A DNA stretch of 5,674 nucleotides. Source: CAZPEV01 sp964585635. Its GTDB lineage: Bacteria > Zixibacteria > MSB-5A5 > GN15 > JAAZOE01. Below are positions 1-5,674 of this stretch, one piece after another. The position numbers were made by a program, and so were the translations under genes. The notes under the pieces were generated by a model that saw only the letters and a list, made by a program, of their open reading frames with translations, was not told where the DNA came from and made no database searches. The stretch is taken from contig CAZPEV010000193.1 of assembly GCA_964585635.1 (NCBI GenBank), positions 1 through 5,674 on the forward strand, given 5' to 3'. The stretch's first letter is position 1. Every line of letters starts with the position of its first letter.

Positions 1-92
1 GCCGGCCGCCGCCGTGAAAAGAGGTCGACCAACAGGACCGCCAAGGCCCAGCCCAAGAGCACCAGTTCCGGTATGAGAGGCGATAGGTTCAT
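1..92 (-). CDS. nuoN: NADH-quinone oxidoreductase subunit N (NuoN), N-terminal fragment cut by the window edge
   Basis: NuoN (ND2 family) is the antiporter-like subunit next to NuoK. Only the first 30 codons and two bases are in the window. The frame begins with ATG at 92, four bases after the nuoM stop, and reads MNLSPLIPELVLLGWALAVL followed by LVDLFSRRRP. A Pro-Glu-Leu-Val-Leu start, a first membrane helix and a Val-Asp-Leu segment followed by a basic run are typical of NuoN, and nuoN normally follows nuoM. No convincing ribosome site precedes the ATG, so translation probably depends on ribosomes ending nuoM. The reading frame has been worked out by hand and stays open to the edge. The identity rests on a short stretch plus position. 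Confidence 0.88.
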   Translation of the reverse strand, partial: MNLSPLIPELVLLGWALAVLLVDLFSRRRP

Positions 93-96
93 TGTG

Positions 97-1578
97 TTAC
101 CGCGCCATCAAAACGACAAGGTTTTCGAGCGTCGCCCGCATCAGGTCCGACAACGGTTTCGGGTAGACGCCGATAAAGATGGTCATCACCGCCAGCGGCG
201 CGACGCAGAGAATCTCGCGCAGATTGATCTCCGTCAGACCGCCCCACTTGGCGATATCGAACTCGCCCAGAAACACCTTTTGGATCATCAGCAAAATATA
301 TCCCGCCGTCAGCACCACGCCCAGCACCGCCAGGCCGACCAGGACCGGGTAGGTGGAAAACGACCCGATAAATATCATGAACTCGGAGACAAAGCCGGAC
401 ATCCCCGGCAGCCCCAGCGAGGCCATGGCGAACAGCGTCATCAGCGCCGTGTAGACCGGCAGCTTGTTGGCCAGCCCGCCGAAGGCGGCGATTTCGCGGG
501 TGTGGGCGCGATCGTACAGCACGCCCACCAAAAGGAACAGCGCCCCGGTGATCAGTCCGTGCGAGACCATCTGGAACATGCATCCGGTCAACGCCGTAAC
601 CGAGCCGTACGCCGCCAGGGCCATCATGCAGTATCCCATATGCGACACCGACGAATAGGCCACCAGCTTCTTAAGATCTTTTTGCGCCATCGACACCAGG
701 GCGCCGTAGATGATGGCAATGATCCCCAAAAGCGCAATCGGCAGCGAGAAGTACTTGATGCCCGCCGGAAGCATCGGCCACGAAACGCGCAGCATGCCGT
801 ACGTTCCCATCTTCAGCAGCACACCCGCCAGGATGATTGAAATCGCCGTGGGGGCCTCGACGTGGGCGTCCGGCAACCAGGTATGGAAAGGCCAAACCGG
901 GACCTTGATGGCAAAGGCGATGAAGAAAAAGGCAAAGGCGAAAATCTGAACGCCGTGGGAAAAGGTCGGCCCCAACTGGGTCAGTTCCAGCATGTTCAGC
1001 GTGTGCGGATCGGAGGTGAAGTACAGCACCAGAATGGCCACCATCATGAAGAGCGATCCGAACAACGTATAGAGGAAGAACTTGATGGCGGCGTATTCCC
1101 GGCGCGGCCCGCCCCAAATGCCGATCAAAAAGTACATCGGCACCAGCATGACCTCCCAGAAGACATAAAACAGGAAGAAATCGAGCGCCGCAAAGACGCC
1201 CATCATGCCGCACTCCAGCAGGAGGAAGAAGGCGAAGTATTCCTTGACCCGCTTGGTGATATTGAAGCTGATCACCATCGACACCAGCGACAGCAGGCCG
1301 GTCAGAACCAGCATCGGGACGGAGATGCCGTCGACGCCGAGAAAATACCGGGCGCCGATGGCCGGAATCCAACTGAACGTCTCCGTAAACTGCATCGCCG
1401 ACGTGGTCCAGTCGTAGTCCTTCAACACCACCAGGCTCAACACCAGCGTGACAAACGAAAACGCCGTCGAGACCCAGCGGATGGCGTCATGCTTCTCCCG
1501 GTTGATAAGGAGAACCACGATCATCCCCACCAGCGGCATGAAGATGGTGAAGGACAGGATCGGGAAACTGTAGGTCAT
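97..1578 (-). CDS. nuoM: NADH-quinone oxidoreductase subunit M (NuoM), antiporter-like proton pump
   Basis: NuoM (ND4 family) is the middle antiporter-like pump of the membrane arm, between NuoL and NuoN. The 493-residue length is normal (E. coli 509). Diagnostic segments are FWEVMLVPMYFLIGIWGG (140-157) with the essential glutamate E142, K225 in AIKVPVWPFHTWLPDAHVEA, K256 in LLKMGTYG, the broken-helix region YSSVSHMGY (308-316), H340-containing VSHG, and LPGMSGFVSEF with E399, equivalent to the conserved glutamate near the exit side. The LPDAHVEAPTA sequence distinguishes NuoM from NuoL, which has LPDAMEGPTPVSALIH. It is strongly hydrophobic throughout, as expected for about 14 membrane helices. 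ATG 1578 is supported by AGGAGG 11 bases upstream and by a family-like start. It ends 4 bases before nuoN. Confidence 0.98.
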   Translation of the reverse strand: MTYSFPILSFTIFMPLVGMIVVLLINREKHDAIRWVSTAFSFVTLVLSLVVLKDYDWTTSAMQFTETFSWIPAIGARYFLGVDGISVPMLVLTGLLSLVSMVISFNITKRVKEYFAFFLLLECGMMGVFAALDFFLFYVFWEVMLVPMYFLIGIWGGPRREYAAIKFFLYTLFGSLFMMVAILVLYFTSDPHTLNMLELTQLGPTFSHGVQIFAFAFFFIAFAIKVPVWPFHTWLPDAHVEAPTAISIILAGVLLKMGTYGMLRVSWPMLPAGIKYFSLPIALLGIIAIIYGALVSMAQKDLKKLVAYSSVSHMGYCMMALAAYGSVTALTGCMFQMVSHGLITGALFLLVGVLYDRAHTREIAAFGGLANKLPVYTALMTLFAMASLGLPGMSGFVSEFMIFIGSFSTYPVLVGLAVLGVVLTAGYILLMIQKVFLGEFDIAKWGGLTEINLREILCVAPLAVMTIFIGVYPKPLSDLMRATLENLVVLMAR

Positions 1579-1589
1579 GGTTACTGCAT

Positions 1590-1595
1590 CCTCCT
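1590..1595 (-). promoter_or_regulatory. Strong ribosome binding site for nuoM (AGGAGG)
   Basis: A perfect AGGAGG lies in the 28-base gap between nuoL and nuoM, 11 bases before ATG 1578. The spacing is slightly long. The gap holds nothing else recognisable: no hairpin or promoter was seen. Confidence 0.8.
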
Positions 1596-1606
1596 AACCG
1601 GTCAGG

Positions 1607-3577
1607 CTATTGAATACCGACCGCCATCAGAACCCAGTTCAGCAGGTCGGTCGTCGACAGCAGACCGATGACAATCAAACCGAACAGCACCACCAGCAGA
1701 TAATTGGCCAGCCGCCCGGTCTGCACCAGGCGCAAGGCCGACGACGCCGCGCCGGTGACCAAGCCGATACCATTGACCAGCCCGTCGACGATATAGACGT
1801 CAAACCATTGCTTGGCCGCCGCCAGCCAGAGGGTGACGGTAGCGTGGAGGTTGACCAGGCCGTCGATCACGTTGCTGTCGAAGCTCCATAGGAAACGGGC
1901 CAGGGCGTGTATCGGCTTGATGATGATGACATCGTAGACCTCGTCGACATAATATTTTCGATACAGCAGCGTGTAAATCGGCTGGAACCGCCGCGCCATG
2001 GCGTCGGCCGAAAGCGCCCGCCGGTAATACATCAGGTAGGCCAGGCCGATGCCGGACAGCGCCACCACCGTGGAAACGACCATCAACAGGATTTCCGGTT
2101 GGGCATGATGCGGCTCGCCGTGATAGACAAAGGACGAGTACCCGTGCGCCAGCCAGGGTATGCCGACCCAGCCGGCCACAACCGACAACACCGCCAGAAT
2201 GATGAGCGGCCAGGTCATCGATCGCGGCGATTCATGGGCATGGTCGAACTTGTGTTGATCGCGCGGGGCGCCATAGAAAGTCAAGAAACAGAGCCGGAAC
2301 ATGTAAAAGGCGGTCATGAACGCCACCGCCAGCGAGGCCGCCAGAAAGGCCGGGTGCTTTGCCGCCGTGGCGATAATCTCATCCTTCGACCAGAATCCCG
2401 ACAGCGGGAAAATGCCGGCGATCGACAACGAGGCGATGACAAACGTCAGCGTCGTCGTTCTCATCTTGCCCGACAACCCACCCATCTCCTGAATATCGTT
2501 GGTATGGACGGCATGAATGACCGACCCGGCCCCCAGGAACAACAACGCCTTGAAGAAGGCGTGGGTCAAGAGATGGAACGTGCCGGCCGTGTATCCGCCC
2601 AACCCCAAGGCCATGATCATGTATCCCAGTTGCGACAGCGTCGAATAGGCTAAGATCCGTTTGATGTCGTTTTGCACCAGGGCGATCGTGGCCGCGAAGA
2701 ACGACGTCACCATGCCGATCGTGGCGACCGTCAGGGCGGCCTGGGGGCTGGCCATAAAGATCGTCATGCAGCGGGCCACCAGAAAAACGCCGGCCGCGAC
2801 CATCGTCGCGGCGTGAATCAGGGCCGACACGGGGGTCGGGCCTTCCATCGCGTCCGGCAACCAGACGTGCAACGGCACCTGCGCCGACTTGCCGACCGCG
2901 CCGCAAAAGATAAATATCGCCATGGCCGTCAAGAGGCCGCCGGAGATCTGCCCGGCGCTGATCTTGTCGAACACCTCCAGATAATTGAAGGTGCCCAGAA
3001 ACATCCCCATCATCATCAGGCCGACCAGAAAGCCCAGATCGCCGACCTTGGTCGTGATAAACGCTTTTTTCCCGGCGTCCGAGGCCGACTTCTTTTCGTA
3101 CCAGAATCCGATCAACAGGTATGACGTCAAGCCGACCAACTCCCAGAAGATGAAGATGAGGAAGAAATTGTTGGCCACCACCAGGCCCAACATGGCGAAG
3201 GTGAAAAGCGACAGATAGGCGAAGAAGCGCGAAAACCGGATGTCGCCCTGCATGTACCCCAAGGAATAGATATGCACCATCAGCGAGACGGTGGTGACCA
3301 CGATCAGCATGATCGCCGTCAGGGAATCGATCAGGACCCCCAACTCCAGACGGAATCCCGGGAGGTTGACGACGTCGAACGCCTGCTGCAACTGGTAGGG
3401 GTGCTCGCCGTGATACGACAGCATCTCGATCAGGCAGATGATCGACATCACCCAGGCGACGGCCATCATGGCGATGGCCAGGCCGGAGGAGAATTTCTCC
3501 CGCCGGTGCGTGAAAAAGACGATCACGACGAAGGCCGCCAGCGGCAAAAACGGTATGAGAAAGGCCTTATCGAGCAT
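1607..3577 (-). CDS. nuoL: NADH-quinone oxidoreductase subunit L (NuoL), distal antiporter-like proton pump
   Basis: NuoL (ND5 family) is the most distal pump module of complex I and carries the long lateral helix that braces the membrane arm. The protein has 656 residues, somewhat longer than the E. coli one (613). Key positions are present: E146 in FWELVG, K230 in GKSAQVPLH, H255 in LIHAATM, H335 and H339 in HLLTHAFFKALLF, K343, and K398-D399 in SKDE, corresponding to the known proton-path residues. The C-terminal part has the DEVYDVIIIKP region (about 545-555) leading into the lateral helix, and a final membrane helix (about 626-643) after QTGRLANY. A hydrophilic histidine-rich loop lies at about 438-492. 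The C-terminal helix and the gene neighbourhood separate it from MrpA-type antiporters. The ATG sits one base after the nuoK stop with no clear ribosome site, only AAGTGG close by, so it is probably coupled to nuoK. Confidence 0.98.
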   Translation of the reverse strand: MLDKAFLIPFLPLAAFVVIVFFTHRREKFSSGLAIAMMAVAWVMSIICLIEMLSYHGEHPYQLQQAFDVVNLPGFRLELGVLIDSLTAIMLIVVTTVSLMVHIYSLGYMQGDIRFSRFFAYLSLFTFAMLGLVVANNFFLIFIFWELVGLTSYLLIGFWYEKKSASDAGKKAFITTKVGDLGFLVGLMMMGMFLGTFNYLEVFDKISAGQISGGLLTAMAIFIFCGAVGKSAQVPLHVWLPDAMEGPTPVSALIHAATMVAAGVFLVARCMTIFMASPQAALTVATIGMVTSFFAATIALVQNDIKRILAYSTLSQLGYMIMALGLGGYTAGTFHLLTHAFFKALLFLGAGSVIHAVHTNDIQEMGGLSGKMRTTTLTFVIASLSIAGIFPLSGFWSKDEIIATAAKHPAFLAASLAVAFMTAFYMFRLCFLTFYGAPRDQHKFDHAHESPRSMTWPLIILAVLSVVAGWVGIPWLAHGYSSFVYHGEPHHAQPEILLMVVSTVVALSGIGLAYLMYYRRALSADAMARRFQPIYTLLYRKYYVDEVYDVIIIKPIHALARFLWSFDSNVIDGLVNLHATVTLWLAAAKQWFDVYIVDGLVNGIGLVTGAASSALRLVQTGRLANYLLVVLFGLIVIGLLSTTDLLNWVLMAVGIQ

Positions 3578-3578
3578 A

Positions 3579-3884
3579 TCACCACTTCAACAGGTTGATC
3601 CGGTCGGCATCGATATTATGCCAGCTCCGGTAGATCAGGATCACAATCGCCAGGCCGATCGTCGCCTCGGCGGCCGCGATGACGATGACAAAAATGGCGA
3701 AAATCTGGCCGGTGAAATCGCGCGGCGTCACAAAACGGTTGAGGGCGACCAGATTGATATTGACGGCGTTGAACATCAACTCCAGCGACATCAGCAGCGC
3801 GATGGCGTTGCGCCGCGTCAAAAGTCCGTAGAAGCCGATCGAAAACAGGATGGCGGCCAGCGTCAGGTAATGCATGAGCTGCAT
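3579..3884 (-). CDS. nuoK: NADH-quinone oxidoreductase subunit K (NuoK)
   Basis: NuoK (ND4L family) is a three-helix membrane subunit that relays protons or charge between the quinone region and the antiporter-like pumps. At 101 residues it has the standard family length. The helices fall at roughly 2-21, 28-48 and 60-84. The two essential membrane glutamates are present: E35 in SLELMFNAVN, and E73 in AAEATIGLAI, matching E36 and E72 of the E. coli protein. The stop TGA is followed after one base by the ATG of nuoL, and the start follows the nuoJ stop after one base, so translational coupling on both sides is likely. The protein ends in Leu-Leu-Lys-Trp, and NuoH ends in a similar Leu-Lys-Trp. 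Confidence 0.97.
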   Translation of the reverse strand: MQLMHYLTLAAILFSIGFYGLLTRRNAIALLMSLELMFNAVNINLVALNRFVTPRDFTGQIFAIFVIVIAAAEATIGLAIVILIYRSWHNIDADRINLLKW

Positions 3885-3885
3885 C

Positions 3886-4377
3886 TCAGTTTCCCTCCTG
3901 CCGGGCAATGACGATCGCCCCGATCAGCGCCGCCAAGAGCAGGACCGAAACCAGTTCAAACGGCAGCACGTAATCGGTCAGCAGCAGGCGGCCGATCTGC
4001 AGCGTCGACTTGGACGGCGGTCCCTCGGCCACGATCCGGAAGAGGGTCCCGCGCAGAGCATACACCAGGCCGAACAGCAGCACGAACGAGAGAAACAGGC
4101 CCAGAAACGTCTGCTCGTTGGTCATCTGGATTTCGCGGCCGGCCAGCTTGGAAGTCAGCATGATGGCAAAGATCATCAGGATGGCCACCGCCCCGACATA
4201 CAAAAGCACCTGGACCGCGGCCAGAAATTCGGCGTGCAGCAGGACATACACCCCGGCCACCGAAAACAGGCAGAGAATAAGAAACAGGGCACAATGAAAA
4301 ATGTTGCGCAACGTCACCACCGCCAGGGCGGAAATGACGATCAGAAAGGCAAACAGGTAAAAAACCATTGTTTCCAT
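3886..4377 (-). CDS. nuoJ: NADH-quinone oxidoreductase subunit J (NuoJ)
   Basis: NuoJ (ND6 family) is a small five-helix membrane subunit beside NuoH and NuoK. Its third helix carries a pi-bulge that takes part in coupling quinone reduction to proton transfer. The 163-residue protein shows hydrophobic spans near 3-21, 27-46, 52-74, 89-109 and 137-158. The family signature YVGAVAILMIFAIML (60-74) matches the conserved Tyr-x-Gly-Ala helix 3, and FELVSVLLLAALIGAIVIAR (140-159) matches the conserved last helix with its acidic residue, E141. A hydrophilic loop (about 110-130) separates helices 4 and 5. Starts at GTG 4383, ATG 4380, ATG 4377 and ATG 4368 are in frame. I chose 4377 because the GAGGGG ribosome site is best spaced for it; 4380 would give a TGATG stop-start overlap with nuoI. 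Length and context fit a normal, complete NuoJ. Confidence 0.95.
   Translation of the reverse strand: METMVFYLFAFLIVISALAVVTLRNIFHCALFLILCLFSVAGVYVLLHAEFLAAVQVLLYVGAVAILMIFAIMLTSKLAGREIQMTNEQTFLGLFLSFVLLFGLVYALRGTLFRIVAEGPPSKSTLQIGRLLLTDYVLPFELVSVLLLAALIGAIVIARQEGN
3894..3899 (-). promoter_or_regulatory. Strong ribosome binding site for nuoK (AGGAGG)
   Basis: A perfect AGGAGG lies in the last codons of nuoJ, 9 bases before ATG 3884. It settles the nuoK start at 3884 rather than at the in-frame TTG at 3908, which would add eight non-family residues. Confidence 0.85.
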
Positions 4378-4379
4378 CA

Positions 4380-4961
4380 TCACCCCTCGCCTTTCGGAGG
4401 TGTGGTATCGCCCGCCCCCGGAGCGGCAGGCGCCTCAGGCGCCGGCGTCGATGTCGCGGCCGAAGCGGCCGCGGCCGGCTTCTTTGCTTCCGGCGTCTTC
4501 CTGACCGGTTTTTCATAGGGAACGTCAAATCCCATCGCGGCCAGCTTCTTTATGTCCCACACCAGATTCTTCTTGTCGTACTCGGGAAATTCATACTTGG
4601 TCGCCAGCTTGATGGCGGCGAAGTTACAGGCCTCCTCGCATAGACCGCAGAAGCAGCACAAATGATAATCGACCTGAAATCCCTTCAGATGCCGCTTCCC
4701 TTTCTCGTCCTTCTCGACCTCAATCTCGATGGCGCCGGCCGGGCAGGCCCGCATGCACAGGAGGCAGGCGGTGCAATTGAGCTGGCCGGTTTCATGGTCG
4801 GTCAGCAGGACCACCATCCCGCGCGACCGCTCCGGCATCGGCCACCGCTCCTTGGGATATTGGATGGTGATGGCGTGCCGGGTCAGATGCTTGCCGGAGG
4901 TAAACAGCCCCAACAACAAGTTATATATCCCGGAGGCGAACTGCCTTACCACTTCAACCAC
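4380..4961 (-). CDS. nuoI: NADH-quinone oxidoreductase subunit I (NuoI), 2x[4Fe-4S] ferredoxin-like subunit
   Basis: NuoI (TYKY/PSST-arm ferredoxin-type subunit) holds clusters N6a and N6b, which carry electrons through the peripheral arm to the terminal cluster and quinone. Numbering from the GTG at 4961 gives 193 residues. The motifs are C63-x2-C66-x2-C69-x3-C73-P and C102-x2-C105-x2-C108-x3-C112, the standard eight ligands. The N-terminal segment with ITIQYPKERW (31-40) and an arginine-rich PERSRG is typical of the family. After about residue 150 comes a 43-residue Ala/Pro/Lys-rich tail not present in classic NuoI. The second motif ends in Cys-Asn rather than the usual Cys-Pro. No ATG lies in a suitable place. 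GTG at 4961 (GGGAG 10 bases upstream, 16-base overlap with nuoH) and GTG at 4952 (7-base overlap, 190 residues) are both plausible, and I prefer the first for its ribosome site. The gene identity is certain; the start is not. Confidence 0.95.
   Translation of the reverse strand: MVEVVRQFASGIYNLLLGLFTSGKHLTRHAITIQYPKERWPMPERSRGMVVLLTDHETGQLNCTACLLCMRACPAGAIEIEVEKDEKGKRHLKGFQVDYHLCCFCGLCEEACNFAAIKLATKYEFPEYDKKNLVWDIKKLAAMGFDVPYEKPVRKTPEAKKPAAAASAATSTPAPEAPAAPGAGDTTPPKGEG
4383..4388 (-). promoter_or_regulatory. Ribosome binding site for nuoJ (GAGGGG)
   Basis: GAGGGG on the minus strand is made by the last two sense codons of nuoI. It stands 2 bases before ATG 4380, 5 bases before ATG 4377 and 14 before ATG 4368. 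The spacing favours ATG 4377 as the start of nuoJ. Because the site sits in the end of nuoI, expression of the two genes is probably linked. Confidence 0.5.
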
Positions 4962-5674
4962 TTCGCCATCACTCCCACATAGAGAATATTGAGAAACGCC
5001 AGCGGCACCAGAACCTTCCAGGCAAATTCCATCAACTGGTCGACCCGCAGTCGCGGGTAGGTCCAGCGAAACCACATCAGCACGAAAACCATGGCCAGGG
5101 TCTTGCCCAGAAACCAGACCCATGACGGCAGCAGCGGGCCGTTCCATCCGCCCAGAAATACCGTCGCCGCAATAGCCGATACCGTGAACATGTTCACGAA
5201 TTCGGCCAGGAAGAACATGGCGAACTTCATGCCGGAGTATTCAATGTTAAACCCGGCCACCAACTCCTGCTCGGCCTCGGGCAGATCAAACGGCGTGCGG
5301 TTGGCCTCGGCCGTGGCGGCGATGATATAAATGAGAAAGCCCAGCGGCTGGAACAGGATATTCCAGCGGAAGCCGCCCCAGCCCGATTGGCCGGCAACGA
5401 TATCGTTCATCGACATCGAGCCGGTCACCATCACCACGCCCAAAAGCGACAACACCAGCGGCACCTCATAGCTGACCGCCTGCGCCGCCGACCGCATCCC
5501 GCCCAACAGGGCATATTTGTTATTGGAGCCCCATCCGGCCATCAGAAGCGAAATGATGGTGAAGGTGGTGATGGCCACTATATAAAGGATGCCGATATTC
5601 AGGTCCGAGACGGTCAATCCCTTGCCGAACGGCATGACCACATAGGCGGCAAAGGCACAGACAAAGCAGATAAC
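4946..5674 (-). CDS. nuoH: NADH-quinone oxidoreductase subunit H (NuoH), 5' end outside the window
   Basis: NuoH is the membrane subunit (ND1 family) that joins the peripheral arm of complex I to the membrane arm and forms much of the quinone chamber. The frame is open from the window edge to a TAA stop, giving 242 residues of a family usually near 330, so roughly the first 90 are missing. Visible family signatures are the loop GWGSNNKYALLGGMRSAAQ (about residues 47-65 of the fragment), followed by SYEVPL. The strongly conserved EANRTPFDLPEAEQELVAG loop lies at about 123-141, then EYSGMKFA, and a C-terminal PRLRVDQLM segment at about 207-215. These loops line the quinone tunnel in solved complex I structures. 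Several hydrophobic spans alternate with the loops, as expected for this multi-pass protein. The stop lies inside the start region of nuoI, which suggests coupled translation. The GTG and ATG codons at 5641 and 5635 are internal, because family-like hydrophobic sequence continues upstream of them. Confidence 0.97.
   Translation of the reverse strand, partial: VICFVCAFAAYVVMPFGKGLTVSDLNIGILYIVAITTFTIISLLMAGWGSNNKYALLGGMRSAAQAVSYEVPLVLSLLGVVMVTGSMSMNDIVAGQSGWGGFRWNILFQPLGFLIYIIAATAEANRTPFDLPEAEQELVAGFNIEYSGMKFAMFFLAEFVNMFTVSAIAATVFLGGWNGPLLPSWVWFLGKTLAMVFVLMWFRWTYPRLRVDQLMEFAWKVLVPLAFLNILYVGVMAKWLKW
4972..4976 (-). promoter_or_regulatory. Possible ribosome binding site for nuoI (GGGAG)
   Basis: On the minus strand GGGAG lies inside the 3' end of nuoH, 10 bases before the GTG at 4961. 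It is the only purine-rich core close to the candidate starts and is the reason for preferring 4961 over the GTG at 4952, for which it would be 19 bases away. It is weak, and translation may rely mainly on ribosomes finishing nuoH. Confidence 0.4.

Noticed and set aside
73..840. Long plus-strand open frame opposite nuoM (255 codons)
   Set aside because: The product is Arg/His/Gln/Asp-rich with no domain, as expected from reading a membrane-protein gene backwards. It lies fully antisense to a clear nuoM.
1581..1589. Two-codon reading frame ATG-CAG-TAA just before nuoM
   Set aside because: It abuts the AGGAGG with no spacing, so it is unlikely to be initiated. It is most likely chance sequence in the gap.
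862..1671. Long plus-strand open frame opposite nuoM and the nuoL end (269 codons)
   Set aside because: Same shadow composition, spans the nuoL-nuoM junction, no family resemblance.
1907..2653. Long plus-strand open frame opposite nuoL (248 codons)
   Set aside because: Antisense shadow in GC-rich DNA with low-information Arg/Gln/His-rich product.
97..3577. NuoL and NuoM as Mrp-type Na+/H+ antiporter subunits
   Set aside because: The flanking nuoH, nuoI, nuoJ and nuoK, the diagnostic LPDAHVEAPTA and LPDAMEGPTP motifs and the NuoL lateral helix identify complex I.
3885..3908. Longer nuoK from TTG 3908
   Set aside because: Adds eight residues that are not family-like, whereas ATG 3884 has a perfect AGGAGG at 9 bases and gives the standard 101-residue length.
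4456..4480. GC-rich palindrome-like sequence as a possible terminator
   Set aside because: It is inside the nuoI coding tail, has no following T-run on the minus strand, and is explained by alanine codons.
3874..4518. Plus-strand open frame opposite nuoI, nuoJ and nuoK (214 codons)
   Set aside because: Crosses three real genes on the other strand and has a Gln/Arg/His-rich shadow product. Its Ala/Gly-rich end only mirrors the NuoI tail repeats.
4962..5147. Upstream extension of the nuoI frame inside nuoH
   Set aside because: The extra residues do not resemble NuoI, and the stretch is solid nuoH coding sequence in another frame.

Overview
The window is a stretch of one bacterial respiratory operon, read entirely from the minus strand. 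It carries the membrane-arm part of the proton-pumping NADH:quinone oxidoreductase (complex I, NDH-1) in the canonical order nuoH-nuoI-nuoJ-nuoK-nuoL-nuoM-nuoN. nuoH lacks its 5' end at the right edge of the window and nuoN is cut after 30 codons at the left edge. The five genes between them are complete and show no frameshift or internal stop.

Layout in the direction of transcription, right to left: nuoH (5674-4946, partial), nuoI (about 4961-4380), nuoJ (about 4377-3886), nuoK (3884-3579), nuoL (3577-1607), nuoM (1578-97), nuoN (92-1, partial). Junctions are very tight: nuoH/nuoI overlap, nuoI/nuoJ, nuoJ/nuoK and nuoK/nuoL are 1-2 bases apart, nuoM/nuoN are 4 bases apart, and the only real intergenic gap is 28 bases between nuoL and nuoM. 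No promoter, terminator, RNA gene, mobile element, repeat array or CRISPR was found, and no stretch over 300 bases lacks a gene. The many long plus-strand reading frames are antisense shadows of these genes.

How the genes work together: NuoI carries two [4Fe-4S] clusters that pass electrons toward quinone, and NuoH helps form the quinone chamber. NuoJ and NuoK connect this to the antiporter-like pumps NuoL, NuoM and NuoN. The expected acidic, lysine and histidine residues of the pumping path are present in NuoK, NuoL and NuoM, so the encoded complex looks functional.

Organism: moderately GC-rich DNA, mostly ATG starts with at least one probable GTG start, AGGAGG-type ribosome sites and a standard nuo order indicate a respiring bacterium. 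The style resembles Deltaproteobacteria-like or uncultured FCB/Zixibacteria-like lineages, but that is a weak impression and the sequence alone does not settle it. I do not see a previously undescribed system here. The features most worth a second look are small: an Ala/Pro-rich tail on NuoI, an atypical residue after its second cysteine motif, and alternating strong and weak ribosome sites along the operon.
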